64,000 nt of DNA from contig NZ_JPVZ01000006.1 of NCBI RefSeq assembly GCF_001662875.1, forward strand, positions 62,001 through 126,000, written 5' to 3'. This DNA is from Thalassospira tepidiphila MCCC 1A03514 (lineage in GTDB: Bacteria > Pseudomonadota > Alphaproteobacteria > Rhodospirillales > Thalassospiraceae). The stretch's first letter is position 1. Every line of letters begins with the position of its first letter. The position numbers and the translations under genes were made by a program. Shown here in pieces: positions 37,648 to 46,233 of the stretch. A model generated the notes under the pieces. The model was not told the origin of the DNA. It did no database searches and saw only the letters and a program-made list of their open reading frames with translations.

Positions 37648-38982
37648 TCAGCGATATGCGATTAGATCGGCATCCGCAGTCAGGAAGTAAAGGCTGTCAC
37701 CGGCAACAGATGGCGGCAGGGTAATTGGCCCGGATACTTCGTCCTCACCAAGAATGTCACCGCTATAAGGGGAAACAGTCATTACTTCGCCCTGCTCGTT
37801 ACCAACGATCAACCTGTCACCGGCCAGTACCGGCCCTGTCCAGACAATCGGGCCTTCCTGATCCTCGGGATCGGTAAAACGGGGCAGAACGGTCACCCAT
37901 TTAACCTGTCCGGTGCGTCGACGCAAGGCAATCAAGTCATTTGTGTTGGTTAGCAGGTATACATATTCGCCGGCCACCCAAGGTGACTGGATGCCACCGG
38001 CCTCAAGTTCCCAGACACGAACCCCGGTGCGAAGGTCAATTGCGGTCGTCAAACCGGAGTTACTTGTCGCAATCACAAGGTCATTATCAATCACCGGCAG
38101 GCCGCGAATATCGGCAATCGCCGAAACCGCATCGGTACGACCGGCCGCCGCCAGCGCATCCGACCAGATCACCTGACCGTTTTCAACGCGAAGGGCATAA
38201 AGTTCCCCCGTCGAATAGGCCGAAATGACAACGCCCTGATCCACCGCCGGGCTGGCACCACCGATAAAGGACGCGCCCTCGGACGCACCGCGATGGTTCC
38301 AAAGCGTTTCACCCGTGCGCGCATTCAACGCGACGGTCTGGTTATCGATGGTAATGGCAAACACACGTCCACCGCGCACAGTCGGCGCGGAACGCATAGG
38401 TGCTGTGACCTGTTGACGCCAAAGGATCGTCGCGCTTGGCGCATCAATGGCAATGATTTCGGCAAAGCCCGTCGTGGCATAGATCACACCGGCCTCATAG
38501 GCCAGACCGCCGCCCAAAAGCGTGCTGTCTTCTTCGTCCTCAGGGGCGAGTTCAAGCGACCAGATACGCTTGCCCGATGATGCGGCAAAGGCACGAACTT
38601 CGGCGCTGGCATCGATGGTAAAGATCACACCGCGCGCGACAATCGCCTGATTAAGCAGAAGGTTGTCATCCATCGACCCTTCGCCGATATCAATCGACCA
38701 GTCCTGTTCGAGAACGTCGTTATCAAGGGCAACGTGATGAAGTGCGTGGCTCGGATAGCCGCCATTTTGCGGCCAGTCGACCATCGGTTCCGGTTCGGGC
38801 AAAATCACGCGCTGGTCGGTCAGTTCAATGTCGGGCTGAACCGTGCTTTGCAGGGCAAGGACAGAAATACGCTCGCCGGGAAGCGGCGGATCTTCTGCCT
38901 CGCCAAGCCAGCTTGAACACCCTGCCAAAAGGCCCGTCAGGCCCATTACGCAAAGAAGTGACTTAATACCGCGTGTGGTCAA
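37648..38982 (-). CDS. bamB: Outer-membrane assembly lipoprotein BamB
   Basis: BamB is a beta-propeller lipoprotein of the BAM complex that folds outer-membrane proteins. The 444-residue protein has a lipoprotein signal with lipobox LAGC at residues 19-22 and then repeated PQQ-like blades, e.g. SGKRIWSLELAPED, NARTGETLWNHRG and DLRTGVRVWELEAGG. The N-terminal proline-rich part is typical of alphaproteobacterial BamB. It follows the TPR gene by 69 bases and precedes der. Confidence 0.9.
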   Translation of the reverse strand: MTTRGIKSLLCVMGLTGLLAGCSSWLGEAEDPPLPGERISVLALQSTVQPDIELTDQRVILPEPEPMVDWPQNGGYPSHALHHVALDNDVLEQDWSIDIGEGSMDDNLLLNQAIVARGVIFTIDASAEVRAFAASSGKRIWSLELAPEDEEDSTLLGGGLAYEAGVIYATTGFAEIIAIDAPSATILWRQQVTAPMRSAPTVRGGRVFAITIDNQTVALNARTGETLWNHRGASEGASFIGGASPAVDQGVVISAYSTGELYALRVENGQVIWSDALAAAGRTDAVSAIADIRGLPVIDNDLVIATSNSGLTTAIDLRTGVRVWELEAGGIQSPWVAGEYVYLLTNTNDLIALRRRTGQVKWVTVLPRFTDPEDQEGPIVWTGPVLAGDRLIVGNEQGEVMTVSPYSGDILGEDEVSGPITLPPSVAGDSLYFLTADADLIAYR

Positions 38983-39051
38983 AACCGTATCCCCTGAAAA
39001 AACTCACGTCATATGGATCGCGGATTGCGATCCATTGATGCCCGAAGAACC

Positions 39052-39702
39052 TCAGGCACCAACAGCCTTGAGAATTTCACTTGCCCGTGCGCGCATTCCG
39101 GCCGGCGCACTGTTATCATCAGCAATCTCGGTCAGAAGCGGTTTGGCAGCTTCGACCTCACCACCCGCGATATGCAGAAGTGCAATCATTTCACGTGCAG
39201 AGTAATACCACGCATTCTCGGGCACTGCGATCGGCTCAAGACGCGTGATCAGGTCCTGCGCGCTTTCGGCACTGGCACTGTTCATTGCGATCTGAACAAC
39301 CGCAAGATCACGATAAACCTGATCAATGTCGGAATTACCGGCAATCGCTTCGAGTTCGCTGATTGCAGACGGCGTTGCATCCGCGCGAAGGTAGACGGCT
39401 GCCTTCTGGAAATGACCAAGCGCGACAAAATCGGCATTGCCATCAGCAATGATCGCATCAAGGGCAGCCAATGCGGCGTCTTCGTCGGTTGCGCTGTCCT
39501 GTGCCAGTTCGACGGCATTGGCAAGACGGGTACCGTTTTCGATGCTGGTGCTGGTTTCATAGGTTTTCCAGCCTTCACGACCGGCAACCCCCAGCACAAT
39601 GGCCGCTGCAACGCCGATCACGTATTTCCCGTATTTGCGCCACAGCTCTTCGCTGCGTTCACGCTTAAGGTCTTCTTCGACTTCCTGGAAAATATCAACC
39701 AC
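39052..39702 (-). CDS. TPR-containing membrane protein, YfgM-like
   Basis: A 216-residue protein with a cytoplasmic N-terminus (VDIFQEVEEDLKRERSEELWRKYG contains the family start), one membrane helix (about residues 27-43) and a periplasmic tetratricopeptide region. The arrangement matches the YfgM/DUF2133 group; E. coli YfgM is an ancillary SecYEG subunit that works with periplasmic chaperones. Genomic linkage with bamB and der is the same as in E. coli, which supports this assignment. Confidence 0.82.
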   Translation of the reverse strand: MVDIFQEVEEDLKRERSEELWRKYGKYVIGVAAAIVLGVAGREGWKTYETSTSIENGTRLANAVELAQDSATDEDAALAALDAIIADGNADFVALGHFQKAAVYLRADATPSAISELEAIAGNSDIDQVYRDLAVVQIAMNSASAESAQDLITRLEPIAVPENAWYYSAREMIALLHIAGGEVEAAKPLLTEIADDNSAPAGMRARASEILKAVGA

Positions 39703-40198
39703 GAAAACGGCTCCAATCCGGTCACAATAAAGCGGGCAACCTGCCCGCTTATCTGAAAAATTTCTGGCAAGGATTTAACGCGCCAGCGGGTACAGGGTCA
39801 AGTCTGCTCGACACCATTCCGGTTATTCCTACGATTATTTTGCCCCGCCCTTGGATTAAGCGGGATCGCAATAACCGTTTCATGGCTGATATCAGCGCCA
39901 TGTGGCCCAATTCGGGCACAGCAAACCCAACGGGAAAGAATTGCCTGCCAGACACACATTTTCCCCGCGACATCGCCGGTTTTAAACGGCTTTGAAATGT
40001 TTGAACGCCACCATCACCGCACCCGGATGCTTTTTGACGGTGATGCACAGGGCTGAAAACGCCCACCATCAGTGCCACATGTCGTTTTATCGGGGACAAA
40101 GATACAGTTCGGCACAGGGCTTGCTTTGGTAAATGCCAAGGGAACAGATTTGAACTTGTCATCGGTCATATTTGCCCGGTGAGCGGACGGAGACCACA
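39703..40198. other. Intergenic region
   Basis: A 496-bp divergent spacer. It holds a 9-bp hairpin (AAGCGGGCA at 39730-39738 with TGCCCGCTT at 39742-39750) near the start of the YfgM-like gene. Open frames here have no family similarity or ribosome site. Promoters must lie here but no consensus pair stands out. Confidence 0.4.
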
Positions 40199-40624
40199 AT
40201 GAAACGTCGCGAGACTGCACATACCAAGCCCGCAAAACGGCGCCTTATCCGACAGCGTATCCTTGCCGGGCTGTTTGCAGCCTTGATGGGGTCCACTGTG
40301 TCGGGCTGTGGAACAACGATGTCCGATGTTGTCGGCACCAGCCTGTTTACCGGCGGCGAATGGTATATTGCCTTTGACGTGGTCAGCATCATCAATTCCG
40401 ACAAAACCCTGATTGACCATGCGGTTTCGCTGTCGACCGGTCAGGACTGCTCCACCATCCGCAAGATTGACGGCAAGTCCTATTGCAAAAAGGAACCGGT
40501 GCCAGAACCGCCGCTTTATTGCTATCGCTCGCTTGCGGCGGTCAGTTGCTATCGCACACCTGATCCCTATAACACCGGATCGCAAACCGTTGATTGGCCG
40601 CCAACCCGTTCGCGCAGCCTCTAA
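40199..40624 (+). CDS. Hypothetical lipoprotein
   Basis: A 141-residue protein with a basic N-terminus, a hydrophobic stretch and the lipobox VSGC around residue 37, so it is probably exported and lipidated. The mature part has several cysteines (DCSTI, SYCKKE, LYCYRS, SCYRTP) that could form disulfides, and a Pro-rich region. GGAG lies 7 bases before ATG 40199; an upstream ATG at 40172 lacks such a site. I do not recognise the family. It is a short gene upstream of a DUF2794 gene. Confidence 0.65.
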   Translation: MKRRETAHTKPAKRRLIRQRILAGLFAALMGSTVSGCGTTMSDVVGTSLFTGGEWYIAFDVVSIINSDKTLIDHAVSLSTGQDCSTIRKIDGKSYCKKEPVPEPPLYCYRSLAAVSCYRTPDPYNTGSQTVDWPPTRSRSL

Positions 40625-40749
40625 AATCCGGTCTGTTTTTCATCCATTGAAACTTGAGGCGTCGGTCAATCCGCGCTACCGTGTCATCAGGCTGTCATTT
40701 TCCCGTTGTGGCAAAGGACAATCTCGAACACACGCTGCCGGAGTACCAC

Positions 40750-41106
40750 ATGGGAACATTGTTCGATTTGGCCAAATACCGCAAAGCCAAAAGCTTTGTT
40801 CATTTTGACCGGGCTGAACTGATGAAACTCATGAACACATATTCCCGACAGGTTGCCAGCGGCGCCTGGAAGGATTATGCCATCGATCATCTGGACGGGA
40901 TGGCGATGTTTTCGATTTTCCGTTCAACCCACGAAACCCCTCTTTTCACGGTCATCAAGCTCGGTAACGAGCACAAAAATGCCGGACAATATGTTGCCCT
41001 GCATAGCGGTGAGCGCATCAAACAAAGCGCTGAAATCGTCAATGTGCTTGAAGCCATCGAAAAACGCGCCCGCAAGGTCGTCCCCCTGTTTAAAACAAAC
41101 TCCTGA
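40750..41106 (+). CDS. DUF2794 family protein
   Basis: A 118-residue soluble protein. Segments VHFDRAELMKLMNTYSRQV and WKDYAIDHLDGMAMFSIFR match DUF2794, a family restricted largely to alphaproteobacteria. Function unknown. The start is ATG 40750, preceded by CCGGAG at 40738-40743; the frame extends upstream but that part is unlike the family. The Sel1 gene follows after 12 bases, so the two are probably co-transcribed. Confidence 0.8.
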   Translation: MGTLFDLAKYRKAKSFVHFDRAELMKLMNTYSRQVASGAWKDYAIDHLDGMAMFSIFRSTHETPLFTVIKLGNEHKNAGQYVALHSGERIKQSAEIVNVLEAIEKRARKVVPLFKTNS

Positions 41107-41118
41107 CGGTTCCCAGAC

Positions 41119-41886
41119 GTGACCAGCCCCTTATCGGCCAGCCTTTCGGGCCGACACCCCCTATTCGCGCTTGCCGTGCTGGCCTGCCTGCTGTTGCCAA
41201 CAGCGGGCCACACAGCAGGCATGAGCAAGGAATACCAGACAGGTTACTATGCCTATCAGGCTGGAGATTACGTGCGCGCACAGTCCTTCTGGCATCTGGC
41301 GGCACAGGAAAACGATCCATATGCGCAATATGCGCTGGGCCTGCTGTATTTTCGTGGTGATTTGGGTGCCCCTGAATACGAAATGGCGGCCGAGTGGTTT
41401 GGCAAGGCTGCAAAGACCAACCATGGCGGGGCGACCTATTATCTTGGACTGATGCATTTCAACGGATTTGGCCTGCCCTACGATCATTTTCGGGCCACAA
41501 AGTATTTCAAGCGTGCGCTGCGCATTGATCCGCACAATGCCAATGCCGCCTATATGATCGGCGCGCAGTATTTCCACGGTCGTGGGGTCCGACAGAACTT
41601 TGTCGAGGCCGCGCATTACTTTGAAATTGCCGCGAACGAAAACATGCACGCCGCACAATTCATGTACGGTGCCTTGCTTGAACGTGGCTGGGGCGTGAAA
41701 CAGAATTATGCCGACGCCTATTACTGGCTAAGACGTGCTGCACGCGGCCCGATCAGCTTTCCCGAAGGTGCCAACGAGGCAGAACCACTGAACCCGCAGG
41801 CCGCACTGGACGCGCTGGAACCAAGGCTCCGGCCCGAGGAAATTCAACGGGTTGAAAAACGCCTCGCCCTTGATGCGACGGGATAG
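41119..41886 (+). CDS. Secreted Sel1-repeat (TPR-like) protein
   Basis: A 255-residue protein with a signal peptide (about residues 1-33, hydrophobic core LFALAVLACLLLP) and then four or five Sel1-like repeats such as YAQYALGLLYFRGDLG, GATYYLGLMHFNGFGLP and NAAYMIGAQYFHGRGV. Sel1 repeats form alpha-solenoids for protein-protein contact. Target unknown. The start is GTG at 41119, chosen because it restores the signal peptide; no good ribosome site is visible. It is the last intact gene before the insertion junction. Confidence 0.8.
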   Translation: MTSPLSASLSGRHPLFALAVLACLLLPTAGHTAGMSKEYQTGYYAYQAGDYVRAQSFWHLAAQENDPYAQYALGLLYFRGDLGAPEYEMAAEWFGKAAKTNHGGATYYLGLMHFNGFGLPYDHFRATKYFKRALRIDPHNANAAYMIGAQYFHGRGVRQNFVEAAHYFEIAANENMHAAQFMYGALLERGWGVKQNYADAYYWLRRAARGPISFPEGANEAEPLNPQAALDALEPRLRPEEIQRVEKRLALDATG

Positions 41887-41908
41887 GCTTGCAAGCACCA
41901 GATACGAC

Positions 41909-41938
41909 ACGCGCACCTGATTTCTTTCAGGTGCGCGT
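41909..41938. terminator. Strong hairpin between convergent genes
   Basis: ACGCGCACCTGA (41909-41920) pairs with TCAGGTGCGCGT (41927-41938), a perfect 12-bp stem with a 6-base T-rich loop. No long T-run follows. It separates the Sel1 gene and the gcd remnant. Confidence 0.6.
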
Positions 41939-41965
41939 GCGCATTAAGGTCTGTTTTGGCCGGTC

Positions 41966-42904
41966 TTACTCGGCAAGCTTATAGGCAATCACATAATCGC
42001 CCGGCTTGGTGCCAATTGATCCATGACCACCTGCGACGATCAGCACATATTGCGTCCCGTCATCGGTTTCATAGGTCATCGGCGTTGATTGACCACCGGC
42101 CGGAAGACGGGTTTCCCAAATCTTCTCGCCGGTCGTTGCGTCATAGGCACGGAAATAGTTATCAACCGCCGCGCCAAGGAACGCCACACCACCCTTGGTC
42201 AGGATCGGGCCACCAATGCCCGGCACACCAAGTTCGAATGGCAACGGCAACGGGGTCATGTCTTCGACCGTACCGTTTTTGTGCATATAGGCAATCTCGC
42301 CCGTACGCAGGTCGGCACCGGCAACATATCCCCATGGCGGGGCCTGGCACGGAATGCCAAGCGGCGACAGGAACGGTCCCATTTCAACCGCGTAAGGCGC
42401 ACCTTCGTTACGGTTAATCCCCATTTCACTGGCCTTTTCACTGCCACGGGGCGGCACCTCGGCACGCGGGATCAGGCGCGAGGTAAAGGCAAGATAGGTC
42501 GGCATGCCAAACATGATCTGGCGTTCCGGATCAACCGCAACACTGCCCCAGTTGAACGTCCCGAAGTTGCCGGGATACACCAGCGTCCCTTCCAGAGACG
42601 GCGGCGTGTAGCGGCCTTCGTATTTCAACAGATGGAATGCTATGCGGCACGCCATCTGATCAAACAGGGTAATGCCCCACATGTCCTTCCCGGTCAGCGG
42701 TTCCGGCATGAAGGTCAGGTCTGAAACCGGCTGGGTCGGGGCGGTATGATCCTCGGGAATTGCGCCACCGGGTGCGGGCACCTCGGTCACTGGAATGATC
42801 GGCTCACCGGTGCGGCGGTCCAGAACATAGATATCGCCCTGTTTGGTTGGCCCGACCAGTGCCGGAACGGTTTCCCCATCGGGGCTGGTGATATCAAGCA
42901 GGGT
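41966..42904 (-). pseudogene. gcd: Truncated PQQ-dependent glucose dehydrogenase (C-terminal part)
   Basis: The frame encodes about 312 residues that match the C-terminal part of membrane-bound quinoprotein glucose dehydrogenase, with ALVGPTKQGDIYVLDRRTGE, PYAVEMGPFLSPLGIPCQ, PPWGYVAGADLRTGEIAY and GGHGSIGTKPGDYVIAYKL. The intact enzyme is about 780 residues and oxidises glucose to gluconolactone in the periplasm using PQQ. Here the family match stops at LLDIT, near 42901-42904; within four codons upstream the frame hits TAA. The N-terminal membrane domain and first half of the propeller are missing, so the gene is cut by the adjoining element. A GTG at 42790 could start a 274-residue open frame but would not be functional. 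Confidence 0.88.
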
Positions 42905-42979
42905 TATATGACATTACTAACATTGTTCACATACACAAACTTCCTTGCTAACATGGCTGTTTAGCTGCCACTGTGCCTA

Positions 42980-43027
42980 CAGACCTTACCTGCACCGCCA
43001 GCATGCTGGCGGTGCAGGTAAGGTCTG
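42980..43027. repeat. Perfect 48-bp palindrome at the element end
   Basis: The 24 bases 42980-43003 are exactly the reverse complement of 43004-43027, with no loop. It lies about 75 bases inside the gcd junction and 60 bases before the first recombinase ATG. It has no T-run and so is not a normal terminator. It may be a recombinase binding or crossover site, or an operator for the recombinase operon. Confidence 0.8.
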
Positions 43028-43087
43028 ATATCACAGCCTCAAGATGACAAACAAAACCCGGTGCCCGACATTTGGAATGAGGGAAGC

Positions 43088-44383
43088 ATGCTGACAGTTC
43101 CCTACTACACGGTTGCCAAAACAGCGGATGTCGTTCGACCTGCAACGATCATCCGCGATACCGAGTGGGATCAAGTGAAGAGCCACAGTCTCCCTACCGG
43201 TTTCCACTATCTTGTCTATGACGGATGCAGAATTGTTGAGCCGGTCTTATTCTATCTCCATGACAAATGCGTCCGGTCCTCGAGAATTCCCTCGGTAGGA
43301 AACACACAAACAGCTTTAACCTATGACCTGTATGAGTGGTTCACATATCTAGGCTTGATTCATAGGGATTGGGACGCTGCTTGTTTCGATGACATCGAAC
43401 TATATCGCGACAAGCTTTTATGCAGCAAATCACCTAAAACCGGTAAACGATATGCTGTTGCAACAGTACGCCGCAGGCTTGGCACCATCGTTGACTTCTA
43501 TGAATGGGCGTCCAGACAAGGCTTGATTGAATTTGATGCGAAAGAGTTTTACGAAGAACGTATCAAACCCCGAAATTATGCAATTACCCGGATGGCGCAT
43601 GTTCAATCCGGCGACAATACGGTCAAAACGAGTAAACTGCTTCCGAGAACCTATAACAGTGAAACGGCTGAGGCATTTTCTCCCGAAGCTCTTCAACGAG
43701 TGCTCGCCGAACTTGGTTCGATCCCCGGAGACAAAGCTGATCGTCGTCCATGCAGAGACCGGCTCATTGCCAGCCTTGCTGTCGCCACAGGAATGCGACT
43801 TGACGAATGCGCCAACCTCACTCTGTCGCAATACAAGAATCTCAAGAAAGATGGTAGCTACAGCAACGTCGCATTGCCTCTTTACAAAACCAAAGGCCTG
43901 AAGCCGCGCACAGTTGTCGTACCGGGCATAATCCATGATGATCTGCGACATTACGTAAAAACAGAACGGGCCCGTGCGGTTCGACGCGCGAAAACATCTG
44001 TCGAGGCTCTTTTTGTCAATCACGCCCATGCCAAAAGAAATCCGGGTGAAGCAATGACAGCTCATTCCATCTGGCGCCACTTTCAGCGCGCGGTTCTGAA
44101 AGCCGGTCTTGTATGCCCTTCCCATAAAAACGGCACAACCAGCCCCTTAGACAGACCTGAAGCCCTGCACAGCTTTCATCACCTCCGTCATACCTTTGCG
44201 GTTACCATGTATTTTGAACTGGTTCGCGCGGGCAAAGCAGAACCCTGGCTCAGCCTGCGAACATTGCTTGGCCATAGTCACATAACGACAACAATCAATA
44301 CATATTTGCGGAGTGTACAAATTCGGGAAGCACTCATGACAGATACCCTGAATACGTATCTCAAGGCCCTACGCGATGGCTAG
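43088..44383 (+). CDS. Tyrosine recombinase 1 of the trio
   Basis: A 431-residue site-specific recombinase. The N-terminal SAM-like core-binding region (about residues 85-170) is followed by the catalytic domain. Visible active residues are R237 (GMRLDECANL), H364 and R367 (HHLRHTF), H396 (LLGHSHITT) and Y406 (INTYLR). The spacing His to Tyr of 10 is normal. The start is ATG 43088 with GAGGGAA a few bases upstream; a GTG at 43061 is less likely. It overlaps the next recombinase gene by 8 bases, so the three are made together. In Tn554-type systems two or three such proteins act jointly on one pair of sites. Confidence 0.87.
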   Translation: MLTVPYYTVAKTADVVRPATIIRDTEWDQVKSHSLPTGFHYLVYDGCRIVEPVLFYLHDKCVRSSRIPSVGNTQTALTYDLYEWFTYLGLIHRDWDAACFDDIELYRDKLLCSKSPKTGKRYAVATVRRRLGTIVDFYEWASRQGLIEFDAKEFYEERIKPRNYAITRMAHVQSGDNTVKTSKLLPRTYNSETAEAFSPEALQRVLAELGSIPGDKADRRPCRDRLIASLAVATGMRLDECANLTLSQYKNLKKDGSYSNVALPLYKTKGLKPRTVVVPGIIHDDLRHYVKTERARAVRRAKTSVEALFVNHAHAKRNPGEAMTAHSIWRHFQRAVLKAGLVCPSHKNGTTSPLDRPEALHSFHHLRHTFAVTMYFELVRAGKAEPWLSLRTLLGHSHITTTINTYLRSVQIREALMTDTLNTYLKALRDG

Positions 44384-46232
44384 AAAGCGCATGGACAGAT
44401 CTTTTCTCACGTATCGCCCGGGTGCGGCACCTGCCTTCGACAGGAACAACCTGGCCCGTCCGGAAAAGGAAGAGAGAGAATACGGGGTTATCCAAAAGCT
44501 GTCACCTGACGGAAAACTGTGTCAACTCACGCTAAACTGTCCCCGTACCGCAAAATCCAACCGCGGCAGTGCCCAGATCAATGTCAGCGACGATTGGCTG
44601 AAAGCCGAACATCTGTCTGTTCCGTTTGCTACGGCCATTTTCTCGCATATTCGCAAGTTTGGTCCCTCTACCCAGGTCAACAAGGTTCAAGCTCTCAATC
44701 GCTTCTTTGCTTTTATGTGCGAACAGGGAAAAGCACATTTTAAACTGTCGGATCTGACCACAACTCTTTTTAATGAGTACATTTTCTGGCTCGACACCCA
44801 ACAGCTTACAAGCAAAACGAAAGCCGGGTTAATCTCCCCACTCCGTGTTGTATTGCACTATCTTAAACAAAATCCACAATATACAAGCGAAGTCCCTGGG
44901 GATGCTTATATCCAGCCAAATCCCTGGCCTGGAATAAACGAGCAAATTGCTCATCGACCAATTTTGGCTATCACCGATCTTGTAACGATTGAGCGCGCCT
45001 GCATCAAAGAAATGCAGACATGGATGCGCAAATGGGAAGAAGGAAACGACTTTATTAAATCAGGTAGAGAACGCCTGCAGGCGGGTGCTTCACCCACCGA
45101 GCATAGACTTGAAACATTGCTGGCAATCATTGAAGACCGCTATGGTGGCTATGTGACGAACAGCAAACAATTCTTTGCTGACGGCGATGGCCGGCGACGA
45201 CAAATCGAGTTTTTCGGAGGGATCAAGGGTATTGCTCCGTGGCTGTATGCAACAAAGCGCTCTCTGGTCCCGTTTGTCGTGATGATGGCAATCAGGACGG
45301 CCTTCAATCCGGAAACCATACTGGCTTTACGAAAATCCGCCCTTCGGGAGAGCTCGTTACTTAAAGGAAGTGCCGAACTGGCGCCGAGATATCGGGTGGT
45401 CGGCGGGAAGAAACGCGCGCGAGGCGATCAGGTTCGAACCTATCCTCAGGATAGCACAGAGATTGATAGCCCGATTTCCATTTTCAACAATGTCGGAAAG
45501 CTGACCCGTCGCCTCCCAAATGCCGAGCACGATCCCGACCATGATATGCTCTTCATATTTCAGGGCAGAAATTACGGAAGGGCTCATCATTATCTCAATG
45601 CAACCTGCACCTTCCCTAACGCACTTTCTGCTTTCAGAAAAGATAATCAACTCCCTGATTTCAGCTTGTCGAACATTCGCCCCACCATCTCGGAGATTGT
45701 CAATCAACTGAGTAACGGGGATATCAAGGCACAACAGGCAATTCTCAATCATTGGCACACAGAGACAACGGAAACGCATTATGTGTCGGAAGCGGCCCGG
45801 CACCGCAGACGGGAAACATTGGGCAATCTTTTGAACCGACGGGAACGATATATCCGGACATCTGGAAAGTCCGATGACCGTATCAATCTTCCAAACAATA
45901 CAGGTCGCGCCGCAACGCCGGGGTTTGAATGCACCGACCCCTATGATTCTCCTCTCGCATCCCAGTCCACAGGACAACTCTGCACCGCCTGGGGAGAGTG
46001 TCCGCTATGTCCTCGCGCCGCCGTGATCCCCGACAATTCACACGCTTTGGCACAACTGCTTCATCTCCACAATGCCATTGAGAAAGCACGTCACGATTTA
46101 CCGCCAGGTCGCTGGCTATATTGGTCAACGGTACAAAAGGCCCTGAACAATTGGCTCAGCAAGTTCCCGGCCAAGAGTGTTTGGCATGAGGCCAAAAACA
46201 TTCAAAGAACCCACGCCATTCTGATCGAATGA
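44376..46232 (+). CDS. Tyrosine recombinase 2 of the trio
   Basis: A 618-residue protein with a divergent tyrosine-recombinase domain in its middle part. Expected residues are R307 (AIRTAFNPETILAL), R435 (SNIRPTI), H459 (LNHWHTE) and Y469 (ETHYV). The first His of the usual H-x-x-R box is replaced by Ser432. After the domain comes a tail of about 130 residues with a cysteine group (FECTDP, LCTAWGECPLCPRA) that could bind zinc. The ATG overlaps recombinase 1. One base separates it from recombinase 3. Size and tail match the second protein of recombinase trios. Confidence 0.82.
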   Translation: MARKRMDRSFLTYRPGAAPAFDRNNLARPEKEEREYGVIQKLSPDGKLCQLTLNCPRTAKSNRGSAQINVSDDWLKAEHLSVPFATAIFSHIRKFGPSTQVNKVQALNRFFAFMCEQGKAHFKLSDLTTTLFNEYIFWLDTQQLTSKTKAGLISPLRVVLHYLKQNPQYTSEVPGDAYIQPNPWPGINEQIAHRPILAITDLVTIERACIKEMQTWMRKWEEGNDFIKSGRERLQAGASPTEHRLETLLAIIEDRYGGYVTNSKQFFADGDGRRRQIEFFGGIKGIAPWLYATKRSLVPFVVMMAIRTAFNPETILALRKSALRESSLLKGSAELAPRYRVVGGKKRARGDQVRTYPQDSTEIDSPISIFNNVGKLTRRLPNAEHDPDHDMLFIFQGRNYGRAHHYLNATCTFPNALSAFRKDNQLPDFSLSNIRPTISEIVNQLSNGDIKAQQAILNHWHTETTETHYVSEAARHRRRETLGNLLNRRERYIRTSGKSDDRINLPNNTGRAATPGFECTDPYDSPLASQSTGQLCTAWGECPLCPRAAVIPDNSHALAQLLHLHNAIEKARHDLPPGRWLYWSTVQKALNNWLSKFPAKSVWHEAKNIQRTHAILIE

Positions 46233-46233
46233 C

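Noticed and set aside
39749-40162. Minus-strand open frame of 137 codons in the spacer before the lipoprotein gene
   Set aside because: No ribosome site, odd composition and no recognisable family; treated as intergenic.
42089-42724. Plus-strand open frame of 211 codons over the gcd remnant
   Set aside because: Antisense to clear gcd protein similarity; no domain recognised.
42980-43027. Idea that the palindrome is a protelomerase (linear replicon) site
   Set aside because: Symmetry fits, but there is no protelomerase gene and the flanking DNA is chromosomal; the recombinases match transposon types.
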